Source: Anisakis pegreffii (taxonomy: Eukaryota; Nematoda; Chromadorea; Rhabditida; Anisakidae). Taken from it: 64,000 nucleotides of DNA. Positions 62,401 through 64,000 of this stretch are shown here, in pieces; the first letter of the stretch is position 1; every line of letters begins with the position of its first letter. The stretch covers positions 23,635 through 87,634 of the forward strand of contig JAPYMA010000402.1 in the NCBI GenBank assembly GCA_035041965.1. Direction: 5' to 3'. The notes beneath the pieces were generated by a model, which worked only from the letters and a program-made list of their open reading frames with translations, made no database searches and was not told where the DNA came from. A program made the translations under genes and the position numbers.

Positions 62401-63970
62401 AAATTTTGCGAGACTATTCAATCGAGCCGCACACGGAAGAATTTCATCCACTTTGCTGTCTTCTCAAAAAACAACTGCTCAGTTGACTTCATTTGATAAT
62501 GTTTGATGAATCCTTTAAAGAATGTACGACAGCCAAAAAACAATGTACGATAATTGGTCGCTTTCGAGTGGTCGTTCATACATAAGCCAGTTTGTGTGTT
62601 AATCGAACCACTAAATACACACATTTGGATGAATGCAGGCAGTAGTATGCGATCACTTTAGATCTTTTCGGTACTCTTTAATATGCCTAACCAAATTTCA
62701 TGACTGATGAACTGATTCTTGAAGTTATAGACCAGTTGTACGCAAAGTCAAATTAACATTTTCAGCTTATAGTTTTTAATTTATTGTTCGTATGATACGC
62801 ATGTGTGTAAAAAAAAGCAACGACTACAACAAACAACAAATAGTATTTGTTAATTGAACAGATCTTATGAAACACTACGAATAACATGTCAAAAATGAAA
62901 TTTTTTCGTGCATTCACGACAATAAACAATACGAATATAATCATCAACTAAACACTCTTGTTTGTCAAATTCTTCACCGAAAAGTTTGTTTAATTTACAC
63001 ATACTTCATATTCACAAATATTGTGTTGTATATCCTCCGCTTGTGTTCGTCTTCACAATGATTCTCTAAAGCTACCACTCGGCTCTATTCTCCGACATCA
63101 AAAACCATCATTCTCTTTTCACCATTGAAATCACTCACTTCTGTGATCGAAGTGTTCTTAAAGTCATTCATTTGTGACGGTATTTTCGGATTATCACTTA
63201 CTGATATCACTATCGTTACCGCAACCATCGTCAACGTCTAACATTCATCCACCGAATATTATTCTACGTTAAATGAGTAACCGAAAACAGATCCCTACTG
63301 TACAACTTTCTAAAGCTTCCATTACTTATACTGTGTTAAAGTTGAGACTAATTACTTCTTTAACATTAAATACTCATAGTTTATTCATAAAGTATGCCTG
63401 AGAAGTCCACTAAACAATAAAATTTATATTCTGAACGAACATCGCAGAATACATTCGAATTTTGTTAACAGCGTGAAGAATCGTACCGTGGTCAGCAGAT
63501 AGAGCCGCATTCTGCGAGAAGAACGTCTGTCAAAGGCGGATATCCAAAATCGATTCTGAAACAATCCACTTGTAGTGACTGTCGAAACGATCATACGTCA
63601 ACAAATGCTCTGAATGAAGCAATTAATGTTCGAAGTGACATTTATGATGAATATCCTCAAAATTTACCATATAATGTAAATAAATTTTTTCTGTTACATT
63701 GATATTCACTAATTTTAGGAAGAATTCTGATGATTTTCGCTAACGTTTTATTGTACATCATTTTGAATGTTTTCATTTCATGGAATGCAAATTCATTCGA
63801 TTATCTCATTGATTTCGATAGCAAATTAACAATACATTCAAAAAGCGGTCAGATATAACGAGAATCAAGCATTGAAACGCCTTCACAGATACGACGATCA
63901 AACGTTACGTTAATTTGCAGATAAATACGAATTCATCGTCAGATATAAATTCATCGCCAAACATATCAGA
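41841..63970 (+). CDS. large multi-exon gene, 5' part, runs off the right edge; family not recognised
   Basis: Exon 1 is 41841-41874 (MSAEKTSMNDS, GTAAGT donor). Then 51234-51374, 51858-51988, 54612-54785, 54976-55035, 55571-55753, 56793-56948, 57223-57255, 57323-57373, 59272-59343, 59432-59494, 61191-61271, possibly 62164-62229, 63472-63675 and 63921-63970 (phase 2, continuing). Phases agree throughout; after exon 3 every internal exon is phase 0 at both ends. The product is hydrophilic with no signal peptide or membrane helix: a Ser/Pro-rich start (PPPIPSVPPPD), then basic and aromatic patches (NYKYGTEKSVRFFD, KPWNKPDWPASK), then a Glu-rich, probably coiled segment (EESIRELEEIRK). That suits an intracellular scaffold or cytoskeletal protein, but no domain was identified. 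Individual small exons may be alternatively spliced or mis-called. Confidence 0.6.
43938..43954. repeat. short perfect hairpin
   Basis: CGGTGA, five A residues, TCACCG: a perfect 6-bp stem with a 5-base loop in the first intron of the large gene. Probably incidental or part of an old repeat. Confidence 0.5.
47396..47448. repeat. (AT)n microsatellite
   Basis: An uninterrupted alternation of A and T over about 53 bases. Open frames across it on both strands (Ile/Tyr repeats) are artefacts. Confidence 0.98.
50771..50975. mobile_element. hAT-like element fragment, copy 3, inverted
   Basis: Begins CAGTGTTTCTTACGCTTGCA and continues with GCTCCATTAT, GATGATCTG and GGCAG, then further on a GAAAGAAATTA block. 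This parallels the reverse complement of the right end of copy 1. The other end was not found, so it is a terminal fragment. It contains a perfect inverted pair, TGTTCCC (50887-50893) and GGGAACA (50906-50912). Confidence 0.7.
51095..51172. repeat. C-rich repeat block, possibly from the same hAT-like family
   Basis: A run with TTACCCCCTG, a 13-base C tract, CTCCCCT and CTATAAGAA resembles the reverse complement of the G-rich right-end region of copy 1 and lies 120 bases after copy 3. It may be a rearranged second piece. Confidence 0.4.
52205..54611 (+). other. intron of the large gene, nothing else seen
   Basis: Sequence between the exon-3 region and the exon at 54612. The frame at 52622-52915 is AT-biased and lacks splice support. 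Confidence 0.35.
59932..59992. repeat. nested perfect inverted repeats
   Basis: AATGGTATGCAA (59932-59943) pairs perfectly with TTGCATACCATT (59981-59992). Inside, CACATA (59945-59950) pairs with TATGTG (59963-59968). It lies in an intron of the large gene. Confidence 0.8.
60340..60370. repeat. short CCTCA tandem tract
   Basis: Imperfect tandem CCTCAC units in an otherwise AT-rich intron. Simple sequence. Confidence 0.7.
61272..63471 (+). other. intron region of the large gene with one possible extra exon
   Basis: Mostly AT-rich. A candidate exon at 62164-62229 (INLNEEVISFENLLPSPLSG) follows an AACAG acceptor and is phase 0 at both ends, but its GTTCTC donor is weak. Reverse frames at 61615-61926 and 62006-62215 lack support. 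Confidence 0.35.
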
Positions 63971-64000
63971 GTAAGCAATACGTAAATTGAACGAAGTACA

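Overview
This is about 64 kb of AT-rich eukaryotic DNA, almost certainly nematode. The introns are mostly short and many end in TTTTCAG. One gene is a nematode-style Cys-loop channel, and possible leader trans-splice acceptors sit just upstream of some start codons. A parasitic clade III nematode is plausible, but I cannot fix the species. No prokaryotic, CRISPR, rRNA or tRNA signal was seen. The gene models below were built by hand from reading frame, splice signals and phase bookkeeping, without transcript data.

Layout, left to right. (1) 331-3344 (+): a seven-exon C2H2-like zinc-finger gene whose introns are all phase 2. (2) 4711-13139 (+): a complete 18-exon NVL gene (nuclear VCP-like double AAA ATPase, ribosome biogenesis, 806 aa). 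Its 1.7 kb first intron holds a long foldback sequence and a decayed Tigger transposase copy. (3) 16620-21262 (+): a complete 13-exon Cys-loop ligand-gated channel (413 aa) with an anion-type M2 and a very short Cys-rich M3-M4 loop. (4) about 24405-25270 (+): tentative 3' end of a gene for a protein with a C-terminal membrane helix. (5) 28062-29061 (-): a weak two-exon candidate. (6) 29513-36450 (+): a phase-consistent 12-exon gene for a secreted, low-complexity protein of unknown family. A hAT-like element with target-site duplications is inserted in one of its introns. (7) about 38851-41250 (-): a partial gene of unknown function. (8) 41841 to the right edge (+): the 5' part of a large gene, with a 9.4 kb first intron followed by many small, mostly symmetric phase-0 exons. 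It continues beyond the window.

The most unusual genome-level signal is in the splice sites. In the two genes anchored by conserved protein sequence (NVL and the channel), 7 of 29 introns end in AAG or GAG instead of the pyrimidine-AG that dominates in well-studied nematodes. The window also holds three copies or fragments of one hAT-like non-autonomous family. The genes show no obvious shared pathway. Neighbours are on both strands with kilobase gaps, so I see no operon.
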